From Aegilops tauschii subsp. strangulata (lineage: Eukaryota > Streptophyta > Magnoliopsida > Poales > Poaceae), in contig NC_053036.3 in NCBI RefSeq assembly GCF_002575655.3, positions 154,232,627 through 154,296,626 of the forward strand: a stretch of 64,000 nucleotides of DNA, in the 5' to 3' direction. The notes under the pieces are model-generated. The model did no database searches. It saw only the letters and a program-made list of their open reading frames with translations, and had not been told where the DNA came from. Of the stretch, positions 55,225 to 64,000 are shown one piece after another; position 1 is the stretch's first letter, and each line of letters begins with the position of its first letter. Both the position numbers and the translations under genes were made by a program.

Positions 55225-56404
55225 ATGGCGCCACGCAAGGTCAAGCCCTCCACGTCGCCAGCTTGGTATGAACCTGCTCTCGACGCGCCCAATGTCTCGG
55301 AGAAGAACCTCGCCGCCACGTGCTTGCTGACGGCGGGGGAGAGAAACGAGAGGGGGAAGACAGAGCTCCGGGTGGCCTCGGACGTGCCGGAGCCCGAGGG
55401 GAGCAGGGTCTTCCCCTTCTTCACGAGCAGTATCGCTGCCGGGTTGGTTCCTCCCTTTTCTAACTTCTTCTATGAGGTCCTCGGCCATTACAGGCTGCAG
55501 GCCCTGCATCTTCATCCCAACTCCATCCTTCTCCTGTCCATCTTCTCCTACTACCGCGAGGCGTATCTGGGCGTGATGCCGTCCGTGGCTCTGGTGCGCC
55601 ACTTCTTCTTCCTCCGCGTCAGCGAAGGCCATATCTCCAGGTGCGCCAATTTCATTGCGGCCGCCAAGGCCAACTCGATCTCGAACACCGGGAAGAAGGT
55701 CGACAACCACATGGCCAAATTGGTCATGATGGGCGCCAAGTGTGTCCACCCGCGCTTGGTGCTGCCGACGGAGATGCCCCAGTCTGACAAGGAGTGGTCT
55801 CGTGCAGAGCTTACTGACGAGCGGGCGTCGTCGGTGTTGGAGCAGATGAAGGCCGACCTGAAGCCGGGAAATGCGAGGGCGGCCATGGTGACAGGGGCCA
55901 TGCTTCTGAGGGAGTTCTTGACGCTGCATGTTGCACCTCTTCAGACGCGTGCGCGCCCCTTGTGGAGGCTTGCAGATGAAGAAGATAAGATTCGCCTGAG
56001 CTCGGTGGCCTTGCCCGACGACGAGCTATCCGCAGTATTGCGCCTCTTGGTCGGGGACAACCAAGAGTACCCACCGAGCACCTTTGTTCCTTTGTTCCGC
56101 CGCGCGGACTGGGAGTAGATTGTGGCCGCCCGGCCGACTTTTGACGCGCGCGGGCTAGTACCGCTTGCACCCTCCGGAGATCCTGCGGCGCCGAAGCCAG
56201 TGGAGCTGTCTTCCAATGAGTCCCACGGGGAGGAAGAGGGAGAGGAGGAAGACTCGGAGGTGACCCCCGAAGAGATGGGGGAGACCTCCCCCTTGAGCAG
56301 AGCTGACATCATCCGCGCCCTTCCTGATGAGGGGCAGGTCGTCGCTGGTTTCTCGGGGAGCTTCCTCTGCTTTGACACCGCCTGGAGCTGCCTCCGGCCC
56401 TTCA
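55225..56404 (+). pseudogene. Antisense ORF fragment with long intact N-terminal domain
   Basis: The ATG at 55225 ('MAPRKVKPSTSPAWY') opens 297 uninterrupted codons, the best-preserved antisense ORF in the window. The conserved domain is at about residues 60-130: 'FTSSIAAGLVPPFSNFFYEV', 'LHLHPNSILLLSIFSYYREA', 'LGVMPSVALVRHFFFLR'. A TAG at 56116-56118 is followed in the same frame by an acidic region ('[18 protein letters not shown]'). The frame then passes without a break into chromovirus RNase H at about 56405, forming a chance chimera. No intron is apparent in this part. The function of this domain is unknown. Confidence 0.72.
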
Positions 56405-58179
56405 AAGAGTGGAGGCACTTTCTGCTGGGAAATCGATGTGAAATATATACGGACCATAAGAGCCTTACATATATTTTCACACAACCAGAGCTAAATTTAC
56501 GACAACGACGCTAGTTGGAATTGGTCAAGGACTATGATGTCGGCATTCACTACCATCCAGGGAAAGCAAATGTAGTGGCAGATGCTCTTAGTCGGAACCC
56601 CAGCCAGGACAACGACAGCCCACAAAACTTGAGGCCTGAGTTTCAGCAGGAGTTTGCTAGACTCAACATGGTGTTAGTCTCTAAGGGCACCATATCAAAT
56701 CTGGAAATACATCCCACCCTTATGGAACAAATTAAGAAGGCTCAGCATGGGCATCCCAGCATCGAGGGTATAAAGAGAAAAATGAACCTTGGCAAGGCTT
56801 CAGAGTTCGTCACAGACAATGAAGGAACATTATGGTACGGGGACAGACTTTGCGTACCAAACATTGAGGAACTCAAGCAACAAATCCTAACCGAAATCCA
56901 CACCGCTCCATACTCGATCCACCCCGGAGGAACCAAAATGTACAAAGACATTCAGGAAAGATTTTGGTGGCACGGTATGAAAAGGGACATAGCCACATTT
57001 ATTGCTTGTTGCGATTCATGTCAGCGCATTAAAGCCGAGCATCAAAAGCCAGCAGGGCTGCTACAACCAAACCAGATACCTGAGTGGAAATGGGATGAAA
57101 TTGGAATGGACTTCATCGTCGGACTACCTCAATCACAACGCGGGAATGACGCCATATGGGTCATCACAGATAGGCTAACCAAGGTAGCCCATTTCATTCC
57201 CGTGAAGACAACCTACTCCACTCAAAGGCTAGCCAAACTTTATCTCTCCCGTATAGTTTGTTTGCATGGAGTCCCAAAAACCATAATATCCGACCGAGGC
57301 ACTCAATTTGTCTCCAAATTTTGGGATCACCTACAACAAGCTCTGGGCATGCAACTAGCTTTCAGTACAGCGTACCACCCTCAGACGGATGGACAAATGG
57401 AACGCGTGAACCAAATCCTAGAAGACATGCTGAGAGCCTGTGCGCTCACCTATGGATCCAGTTGGGAAGAAAGTCTGCCGTATGCCGAATTTGCTTACAA
57501 CAACAGTTACCAAGCCAGTCTGCAGATGGCACCTTTTGAAGCACTGTACGGACGGAGATGTCGTACCCCACTAAATTGGTCAGAAACAGGCGACAGTCGT
57601 ATCTTCGGCCCAAACATGCTCAAGGAGGCCGAGGAGAAAGTTAAACAGATCAGGGACAGACTCAAGGAAGCTCAAAGCCGACAAAAGAGCTATTACGATC
57701 AAAAACATCATGAGGTCAGCTTTGAACCTGGTGATTTCGTATACCTACGAGTGTTTCCTATGAGGGGCCTGCAACGGTTCAAAATTAAGGGTAAGCTAGC
57801 CCCGAGGTTTATTGGACCCTTCTGTATAGTTGCACGAAGAGGCACAGTAGCCTACCAGCTAGACCTACCCAAAGAACTGTCAGACGTCCACGACGTGTTT
57901 CACGTCTCACAGTTGAGGAAATGTGTGAACAACCCGGAGAAGCATGTATCTCATGAGAGCATTGATATGCAACCAGACCTCACCTACAGAGAGCGACCAG
58001 TAAAGATATTGGAAGAGTCTGATAGGAGGACCCGTCAGAAAACGATAAAATTTTTCAAGGTCCAGTGGAGCAATCACACCGAGGAGGAAGCTACCTGGGA
58101 AAGAGAAGATTTTCTTCAGGCAGAGTACCCATATCTATTTGAGGATCAGCAGAAATCTCGAGGACGAGATTTTTCCTAA
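56405..58179 (+). pseudogene. pol: Chromovirus pol: RNase H end, integrase, chromodomain
   Basis: RNase H '[19 protein letters not shown]' (56425-56485) is followed by a TAG at 56512-56514 where a Trp codon is usual, then 554 open codons. Zinc finger: 'HTAPYSIHPGGTKMYKD' to 'CCDSCQRIKAEH'. Integrase core: 'WDEIGMDFIVGLP' (first Asp), 'IISDRGTQF' (second Asp), 'YHPQTDGQMERVNQ' (Glu), all kept. GPY/F-like 'KLAPRFIGPFCIV' near 57800. Chromodomain at the end: 'VKILEESDRRTRQKTIKFFK' and 'EEEATWEREDFLQAEYPYLF', which in such elements directs integration to heterochromatin. Stop TAA at 58177-58179. The catalytic part is intact, but no complete polyprotein is encoded. Confidence 0.92.
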
Positions 58180-58191
58180 GGGGGTAGGTGT
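58179..58191 (+). promoter_or_regulatory. Polypurine tract
   Basis: 'aagggggtaggtg' immediately before the LTR start, overlapping the pol stop codon. It primes plus-strand DNA synthesis. Confidence 0.7.
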
Positions 58192-59483
58192 TGTGACACC
58201 CAAAATTTTATTTCTGGTTTTATCAAAATCTTTTATTTGGATTTGAGGAGGGTATTTAAATTTTCTTCTAAAGAACTCTCCCTCTCAAAAAATTTCTTTT
58301 GTGACAAATATTTTGTTGGGATTCACCCAAGACTTGATTGTTGGTCTTGGAGGTTTTTCATCTCATTTTTGGCTCAAGGGTTTTTCATTTGGAAAAAAAA
58401 TCTCTTTTGAAAATCATTTAAATAGCCTATGGCTTTTGGAGTGATCTTTTGCCCTTTTCAAAAATCCCTCTTGCCATGACCCAAGTGGAAATCCCCTCCC
58501 AAGAGCCTTTCCTCATCTTTGGATCATGATATACTTCAAATCCAGCAAGTTGAACCTCTCCATGTATTTTTTTCCATTTATTTTCTTATTAAAAATATTT
58601 CTGCCTTCTACCTTGGCTATTGGAGGTTTACAAAGTAACTACCCTTTCTACTTTGAGTTTTGCCTCCAAACCAATTTCCCTAGCTAGTCCTTAAAGCCCT
58701 CAACCAAGATCCATGAAGATCCAATGGTCCCCAGTTCAAATATTTCAAATTGTTCTTGCTGCAAGTTTGGACCTTATTTGCCAAATTTGATGAAATTCAT
58801 TTGAAATCTCCTCCCAAAAATCTGATAAAATTCAGGCAGCCTCTGGGTGCATTGAGTGGTCACCTCACCAAGTCCCAGCTCCAGAAATTTTGTTCTTCAT
58901 GCCAAATCATTTCGTCGAACACCTGCTGGACACTGTTGCTATCATGTTCAGTACATTCAGAGAACAGTTTCAGAGATCACTGTCGTTTTCTTCAGAACCC
59001 GTTGTCGATCTCGCCAGTGCCGCGGTGGCGCCTTGCTCCCTCTCCCCGCCTTCTTATCCCCGCGCCGCACGTTCGTCTGGAGGCTAGCTGGCGTCGGCGA
59101 CGAGCAGGCGGAGGTGCGCCACCCCGTGAGCGACGGTAGCGGCGGCTTTGCGGCTGCCAGAGAGAAGCGTAGCATGGACGGCGCCGTCCAGCGCCGCCCA
59201 AGCCACCGGAGGCCGCCGCGTGGCCCTCCACTCCCCCGTGCGCGCTGCCACCCTTCGTCGTGACCCGCTAGGCGCGGAGCGCTCTCTCTACCGCCGCCGT
59301 GCCCGTACGGCCGCCCCGTCGGGGATCATCGCATTACGCCAAGCCCGGCCGAAGTTTAGCGGGGGAACGACACCAGTGAAATTCCCTGATGCTGCCTGGC
59401 CACTTAAACTCCCTGCTCAACCCCTGCCTCGCCGTAATCGCTCGCCGGAGCTACCCCGTTCACGGCCACCCCCTCGGATCGCC

Positions 59484-59491
59484 TATAAATA
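59484..59491 (+). promoter_or_regulatory. TATA box of the chromovirus LTR
   Basis: 'gcctataaatagaggccccg' is a strong plant TATA context. It is followed about 40 bases later by 'ccaccaagaccacgcc'-type leader sequence. Confidence 0.65.
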
Positions 59492-61233
59492 GAGGCCCCG
59501 AGCTCGAACTCGAACCCACACCACCTTTGCACTCCACCAAGACCACGCCAAGCCACTGGAAGAGCCCCGAGGGAGCCTTCTTCCCCAACTCCGGCCGCCT
59601 CGACCCGCCACGGGATCCAGCTCGATTCGCTCCCGTGCGTGCACCTCTACCTCTCATCTCTTGCCAGTAGCTTTCTAATGCATCCACTCTCCTGACCCGC
59701 GCTTCAATTTGGAGTTTGCAGCGCCCACCGGAGTACTCCACCATCGCCCGAACCACCGTCCGCCGGAGAAAGTGTCGCCGTCGACGTGGTGCTCTCCGAC
59801 GACCAAGTCCACCACCCACTGACGCGGAAGAACACGCTGAACCTCTTGGTACCCTCCGATCTCCCTGTCTCGCCGCGGTTCGACGCCGGCGACCACCGCA
59901 GCCTTCGGGCGCCGACGAGCTCCGTTGACCGTTTTCAAACCTGACGTGTGGACCCCCCCGTCAGCCTCTCTTCTTTCTCCCCCTCGAACCGTTTTCTGTT
60001 GGCGCCTTCGGGCACATACGTTTTCTCTATGGGCTGGCGCCTTTTTCTCCGAACCGTTTTCTGTTTTCTCAGTTAAGTCCCTAGATCTTTTCTGTTTCAT
60101 CACAGATTAGTCCCTGGACTAAAACCCTTATAACTTTTTAATAAAAGATGATTTTTGAATGATTCTTTTTCTGTCAGCCTTGTATTTTTGTCTAGTTTTT
60201 TATAATAGTTATTTGGAAAATGTTTGGCAAAATTTTTATGCACGCGATGATTTTCACGTTAGTATACGTTTTCGCTATACCGTAGGTTCCGGAGGAGGTG
60301 ACGGAGCCGCGAACTTCGCCGAGCTAGACTCCGACTTCTCCGAACCAGGCAAGCATGTTTGAACCTTTGATATGATAGGTGTTTTGCATGTTTGCTTGAA
60401 TGGTTTGTGCATGGCATAATAGCATCGGTGAGTTTTACGTTGCATGCAAGGCAACTGACCGTGTGTTTCGAAGTTATCGTGATCTCTGATGAGAAATGAC
60501 CTGATGATGTGGTGACATGAAAGGTAGTGAGATGGTATTGTTGTAGCATGCCAGTCTTACGTCATCCGGTAAACTCCGACGTTAACGTGGACTGAGTCAC
60601 GTTACCGTTCTTTCCCCTTTCGTGCTGCCACATGTTTTCTGCAAAGAGTACGGTTTAGTAAGTTGATAACCTCTTTCCATGTACACACCAAGTAGAGGGG
60701 CCGGGATGAGGGTTCCATGGCCCTGGATTAAAGCCAGTCATCCGGTCAGGGGGCATGGGTGTTTCCGGTTGGGACCGAGAGGGGGGCACCCCTTAGAGCG
60801 CGCGTATATAAATTTGATCCCATGCTACGCGAGGTTATAGCCTCCCCGTCTCAAGGTTTTTCTTGAACGTTGGCCGAGGGTGATTCCTGGCATCGGAATG
60901 TTAAATGGGTGTGTACTGGTTAGATGTGTTTCTCCTAAAACACCGTAAACGGAACTAGTCCTTGTGACTACTGAAATCCGTTGGCTGTGGTTGAAGTACA
61001 AACTCTGCAGAGTCAAATCCTTCCGAGTCATCGTGTCCGTGATCAAGGACCATGGCCAGTACATCCATATCTATGTCAGTCCTCGTGGTAAATCCCCGGT
61101 GAACAAGCTTAAGTGGTAAACCCGGTTGCATTGTTATTCCTGTGGATGGACTAACCTTTATTTTATCTCATACTTGAATATTCCCGTGGAATGATTTAAA
61201 TTCATGAGCTACTGAAATATTAAGTTGTGAAAT

Positions 61234-61615
61234 ATAAGCCCTTTATGAGATGTCGCTCAGACGTCCGACTGTGGCATTCTTGTTATTTACTTTTAATATA
61301 AGCCCTTTATGAGATGTCGCCCAGACGTCCGACTGTGGCATTCTTGTTATTTACTTTTAATATAAGCCCTTTATGTGATGTCGCTCAGACGTCCGACTGT
61401 GGCATTCTTGTATTTACTTTTGATATAAGCCCTTTATGTGATGTCGCTCAGACGTCCGACTGTGGCATGTCCGTTATTTACTTTTGATATAAGCCCTTTA
61501 TGTGATGTCGCTTCAGACGTCCGACTGTGGCACGCACTGTCTTTAATTTTCCATTTTAAGCCCTTTATGTGGTGTCGCCTTGACGCCCGACTATGGCATT
61601 GTTATTTCATTTGTA
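61234..61615 (+). repeat. Six tandem 63-66 bp repeats in the chromovirus LTR
   Basis: Units begin 'ataagccctttatg.gatgtc' at 61234, 61298, 61362, 61425, 61489 and about 61556. Each contains 'cagacgtccgactgtggca'. The first four are very alike; the fifth and sixth diverge, as expected at an array edge. Confidence 0.92.
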
Positions 61616-62293
61616 TCCTTTCGAGGAGTCATTCAGACACTCGTCTGGCCCTCAGTATTACTTTGGGATTTCGGGAGGACTACCGCCCGACTTCCCTTTT
61701 TATTTCCCATGCATTATTATCTCGTTATTTAAGTGCACTCTATTAATCAGTTCATATGCATCATGTTTACATTTGTTATATCTTATGTCCGAACTGTCTT
61801 GCGAGTACTTTCATAGTACTCACCTAGCTTGTTGATTTGGCCAGATGTTGACGAAGGCGATCTCATGGATGAAGAGTTCGATAGCGAGTCCGACGCCTAG
61901 AGGAGTCCCAGTCAGTCCCGTGCGATCCTGGATATTGGTCAATTGTATTATATACGCTTCCGCCACCCACAATAAGTATCCTCGAGCCTCACTCCGACGC
62001 TCGAAGAGTTGTTAGTTTCAGGAGTCATGTCACCCACTTCACTGTGTTTTCTCCACCACCGCTTTTATCGTGAGTTAGTAGTTATGCCACCCTATCCGCC
62101 TTTATGTGTTATTGGCGTGCTTGTAATAAATTGTTGAACAGTCTCTGCTCAACCTTGTATTATATTTAGTACTCCTGGTATTTTTCTTCTGTGATCAAGA
62201 TATTGTCTACCAGTGAGGAGGAATTCTTCTCTACTGGTCCGTAAAAGGGATCGATTTCTCAATAAATATTTTATTGGAAAACCGGTCGTGACA

Positions 62294-62314
62294 TATTATG
62301 GGACGGAGGGAGTA
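62294..62314. mobile_element. Right tip of a Stowaway MITE
   Basis: 'attatgggacggagggag' plus TA is the right terminus of a Stowaway element. The rest is missing, displaced or deleted at the LTR boundary. Confidence 0.7.
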
Positions 62315-62490
62315 CGAAGAAAGAGATAGAGAGGAGTAAAAAAATTTACACTCATAGCCAACCTTATAGCCAACCTTGTCGTAGTATGAGTGACTATGTA
62401 TGACATGCCAACATCAGATAGCCTAACGCACTGTGTTAAATCTCCAAGGGCGCGACCACACGAGCGACGCGACGGTCGTGGTAGGCGCGA
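62315..62490. promoter_or_regulatory. 5' flank of the exonuclease-like gene
   Basis: Contains the direct repeat 'atagccaaccttatagccaacctt' (62355-62380). I see no TATA box I would trust. Confidence 0.3.
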
Positions 62491-62662
62491 CCATGATACG
62501 GGCTGCTAGCAGCCCTTGGATCTGAGATCAAACGGTCACATGCTAAGTTGCTGAAAATTTGCATAATAACCCTCCAGGATGGGATATTCACCCATAGGTC
62601 TAGAATCACGCCATGCAACCGTTCGATCTCAGATCCAAGGGCTCTCGGAAGCCCGTATCATG
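62491..62662. repeat. Inverted repeat of about 170 bp just upstream of the exonuclease gene
   Basis: The left arm 'ccatgatacgggct', then 'agcccttggatctgagatc' and 'aacggt', pairs with the right arm 'accgtt', 'gatctcagatccaagggct' and 'agcccgtatcatgg'. The arms are about 50 bp with a loop of about 70 bp. It could be a MITE; no clear target duplication was found. Confidence 0.75.
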
Positions 62663-62816
62663 GGAGAATGGAAAGCCACTACCCTGCCGTTCGCACGCTG
62701 GCAGTTTGCTCCTACTCGTCCCTGCACGTCCTTCAATACTACAGCGGTTCGCTCCTAGTCGTCCCGTCCATTCACATTACGGCAGTTCCACTAATCCTGA
62801 CCCTCCTCCCAAATCC

Positions 62817-63536
62817 ATGGCGTCCCAAATCTCCACGATCGGCGGTGAGTACAAGGTTAGAACCATCACCGGCGATGAGTTCGACGTCATCTACACCCGT
62901 TCTTCCGCGATGGTGAAAGTATGCCTTTCTCGCTTCAAACGCATGTTCGAAAACTCAGATGATGAGTGGGTCGCTGGGCTAGATGTTGAGTACACCACAG
63001 TCCTGGGACGAGAGCAGGATCTAAAGGACGAAGAGAGGAAGAAGCCCGCCGTGATCTAGGTTTGCGTACATACCGTTTGCTTGGTCTACCACATATGCCA
63101 TGCCGACATTGAGTGCCAGGATTTTAAGAACTTCCTCAAGGACAAAACAGTAAAATTCGTTACTGTAGACTTTAAGAACGACAAAGAAGTCCTAGGTCGG
63201 ATAGGCCTCATTGTAGGCAACCCCTTCGACCTCCAGAAGAATCGGCTGGTGCCCTCTCGTCAGCCTTCAATGCTGACTCTGGCAGGAGCCATGGTTCATC
63301 CTTCGTACTGTAAACTGGAGAAACCTCATTACACGTTTCATCGTCATGCATGGCAGCGGAATGTACTAGATATAGACCACATCCACTATGCTGCAATGGA
63401 TGGCTACCTTTGTTTCAATATCTACAAGGGTTGGATGAAGAGTAACAGCCAAGTGTGCGGTTCAAGCAAAGAAGTATCGGCCAAGAGGAAGAGGGACAAG
63501 AACGAAGTCAAGGACGTGGACGAGGACTCCGAGTAA
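62817..63536 (+). pseudogene. 3'-5' exonuclease-like protein (RNase H fold, DEDDy) with one in-frame TAG
   Basis: The ATG at 62817 starts 'MASQISTIGGEYKVRTITG'. Motif I is 'GLDVEY' (Asp56, Glu58). After 80 codons a TAG (63057-63059) interrupts, but the same frame continues at once ('VCVHTVCLVYHIC') to TAA at 63533-63535. Motif II is around 'FVTVDFKNDKEVLGRIGL', and motif III is 'HYAAMDGYLCFNIY' (Tyr-x3-Asp). All catalytic residues of a DEDDy exonuclease are therefore kept. The whole is about 238 residues, usual for the short plant Werner-like exonuclease paralogues, with a basic then acidic tail ('SAKRKRDK', 'KDVDEDSE'). The stop differs by one base from a Gln codon (CAG). It could be a recent pseudogene, a strain variant or a sequencing error. 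No intron is needed. Confidence 0.75.
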
Positions 63537-64000
63537 GGTGGCAGTGTCATTGCTCATGGTGGTTCTAAACTTCTAATGCAGTGTCTACCAGATTAGTTGC
63601 ATAGTTTAATTTCAGGTGTGCTTAGTTTAATTTGAGGGGTTTGTTGTGCTGAGCCCCCAGCAGAACTATGTTATGTTTCTTCTCATTACTTTAACTCTTC
63701 AGTATGTACATACTACTAGTATTTCTTTAATAGAATTTAGCACCCCAATTAAGCACGTTCTAGCTTTTTTAACAGTACTATATGCATAATTTGGCGACGA
63801 GCGCTCTCTATATGTACCACCTTTTTTTTTAATTTCAATTTTTTGCTCCATGGCGCAATCCATCGATAGTACTAGTGTACAAAAGTATACATTTTTTAAA
63901 AGGCTAGAGTACTGTTCATCACATATATAGCCAGTTAAATTCTCAACCTAGAACGACGTGCATGCCAAGTAGTAAACCGATACGGAGGAAGTATAGTAAA
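63537..64000. other. 3' flank of the exonuclease-like gene, no gene
   Basis: AT-rich sequence; AATAGAAT-type words near 63729 might serve polyadenylation. No open frame or recognised element up to the window edge. Confidence 0.4.

Larger units (their letters stand above)
54028..56404 (-). mobile_element. Gypsy fragment: 3' LTR and antisense ORF only
   Basis: The LTR (54028-54931) is followed by 'gtagcccctgggcccaagg', comparable to 'gtagtccccgaagctgg' inside the LTR of the 14 kb element. The antisense ORF follows. gag-pol, which should lie further right on the minus strand, is absent: at about 56405 the sequence switches to a chromovirus RNase H on the plus strand. Confidence 0.7.
56405..62293 (+). 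mobile_element. Chromovirus (Tekay-like Ty3/gypsy), 3' half with long LTR
   Basis: It begins inside RNase H and contains the whole integrase with a C-terminal chromodomain, a polypurine tract and a 4,102 bp LTR. The 5' LTR, gag, protease and RT are missing. Elements with a chromodomain and LTRs of several kb starting TGTGACACCC fit the Tekay clade. The right flank begins TATTA, next to a Stowaway tip. Confidence 0.85.
58192..62293 (+). repeat. 3' LTR of the chromovirus, 4,102 bp
   Basis: Starts TGTGACACCCAAAATTTTAT and ends ACCGGTCGTGACA. It contains a TATA box (59484-59491), a C-rich leader region, an array of six 63-66 bp repeats (61234-61615) and AATAAA at 62261-62266 close to its end. 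Frames within (for example the GC-rich part at 58990-59930) are not genes. Confidence 0.85.

Noticed and set aside
58856..60103. Arg/Pro-rich frames on both strands within the chromovirus LTR
   Set aside because: GC-rich leader region of the LTR after its TATA box; frames overlap on both strands and match nothing.
1..64000. tRNA, rRNA, CRISPR array or bacterial-type operon
   Set aside because: No cloverleaf with A/B boxes, no rRNA-like stretch and no regularly spaced short repeats were noticed. The sequence is plant nuclear DNA.

Overview
The window looks like a piece of a large grass genome, most likely wheat or a close relative (Triticum/Aegilops). It has one broken gene at each end and about 55 kb of nested transposable elements between them. 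The Triticeae assignment rests on the element types: Stowaway ends (CTCCCTCCGTCCC), CACTA ends of the CACTAC...GTAGTG type, and Tat-lineage gypsy elements that carry an antisense gene. Nothing bacterial, organellar or CRISPR-like is present, and I saw no rRNA or tRNA gene.

Layout. 1-883: 3' part of a spliced F-box/DUF295-like gene. 884-2243: no gene. 2244-2370: complete Stowaway MITE. 2665-4400: three related GC-rich repeat units. 4690-5927: right end of a CACTA transposon with two minisatellites. 5928-13605: minus-strand gypsy (Tat lineage) with gag-pol and one LTR, its 3' end missing. 13606-15917 plus 29901-30852: copy A of a 1.8 kb host-sequence duplication, split by a 1,461 bp CACTA (14256-15716) and a complete 13,983 bp gypsy (15918-29900). 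30853-32503: non-repeated spacer. 32504-34301: copy B, which keeps both empty insertion sites and an intact 105-codon ORF. 34302-37390: degenerate sequence that includes a probable old copia-like LTR. 37391-53538: plus-strand gypsy with two LTRs and an antisense gene but no pol, itself split by a complete 9,105 bp gypsy (39595-48699). 53539-54027: start of a copia gag. 54028-56404: gypsy LTR and antisense-ORF fragment. 56405-62293: 3' half of a chromovirus (Tekay-like) with a 4.1 kb LTR. 62294-62314: tip of a Stowaway. 62315-64000: a 3'-5' exonuclease-like gene with one in-frame TAG.

How the parts relate. The gypsy elements are Tat-type: the two with pol have a second RNase H domain between the first RNase H and integrase. 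Four carry an extra gene on the opposite strand between the pol position and the 3' LTR. It encodes the grass 'putative gypsy type transposon' N-terminal domain (PF04195-like) followed by acidic and coiled-coil parts, and three of the four have their own TATA-like box. All polyproteins are broken by stops and frameshifts, so none of these elements is expected to be active by itself. Insertion order can be read from the nesting and from target-site duplications: CGTAT around 15918-29900, CCTTT around 39595-48699, and AGG around 14256-15716.
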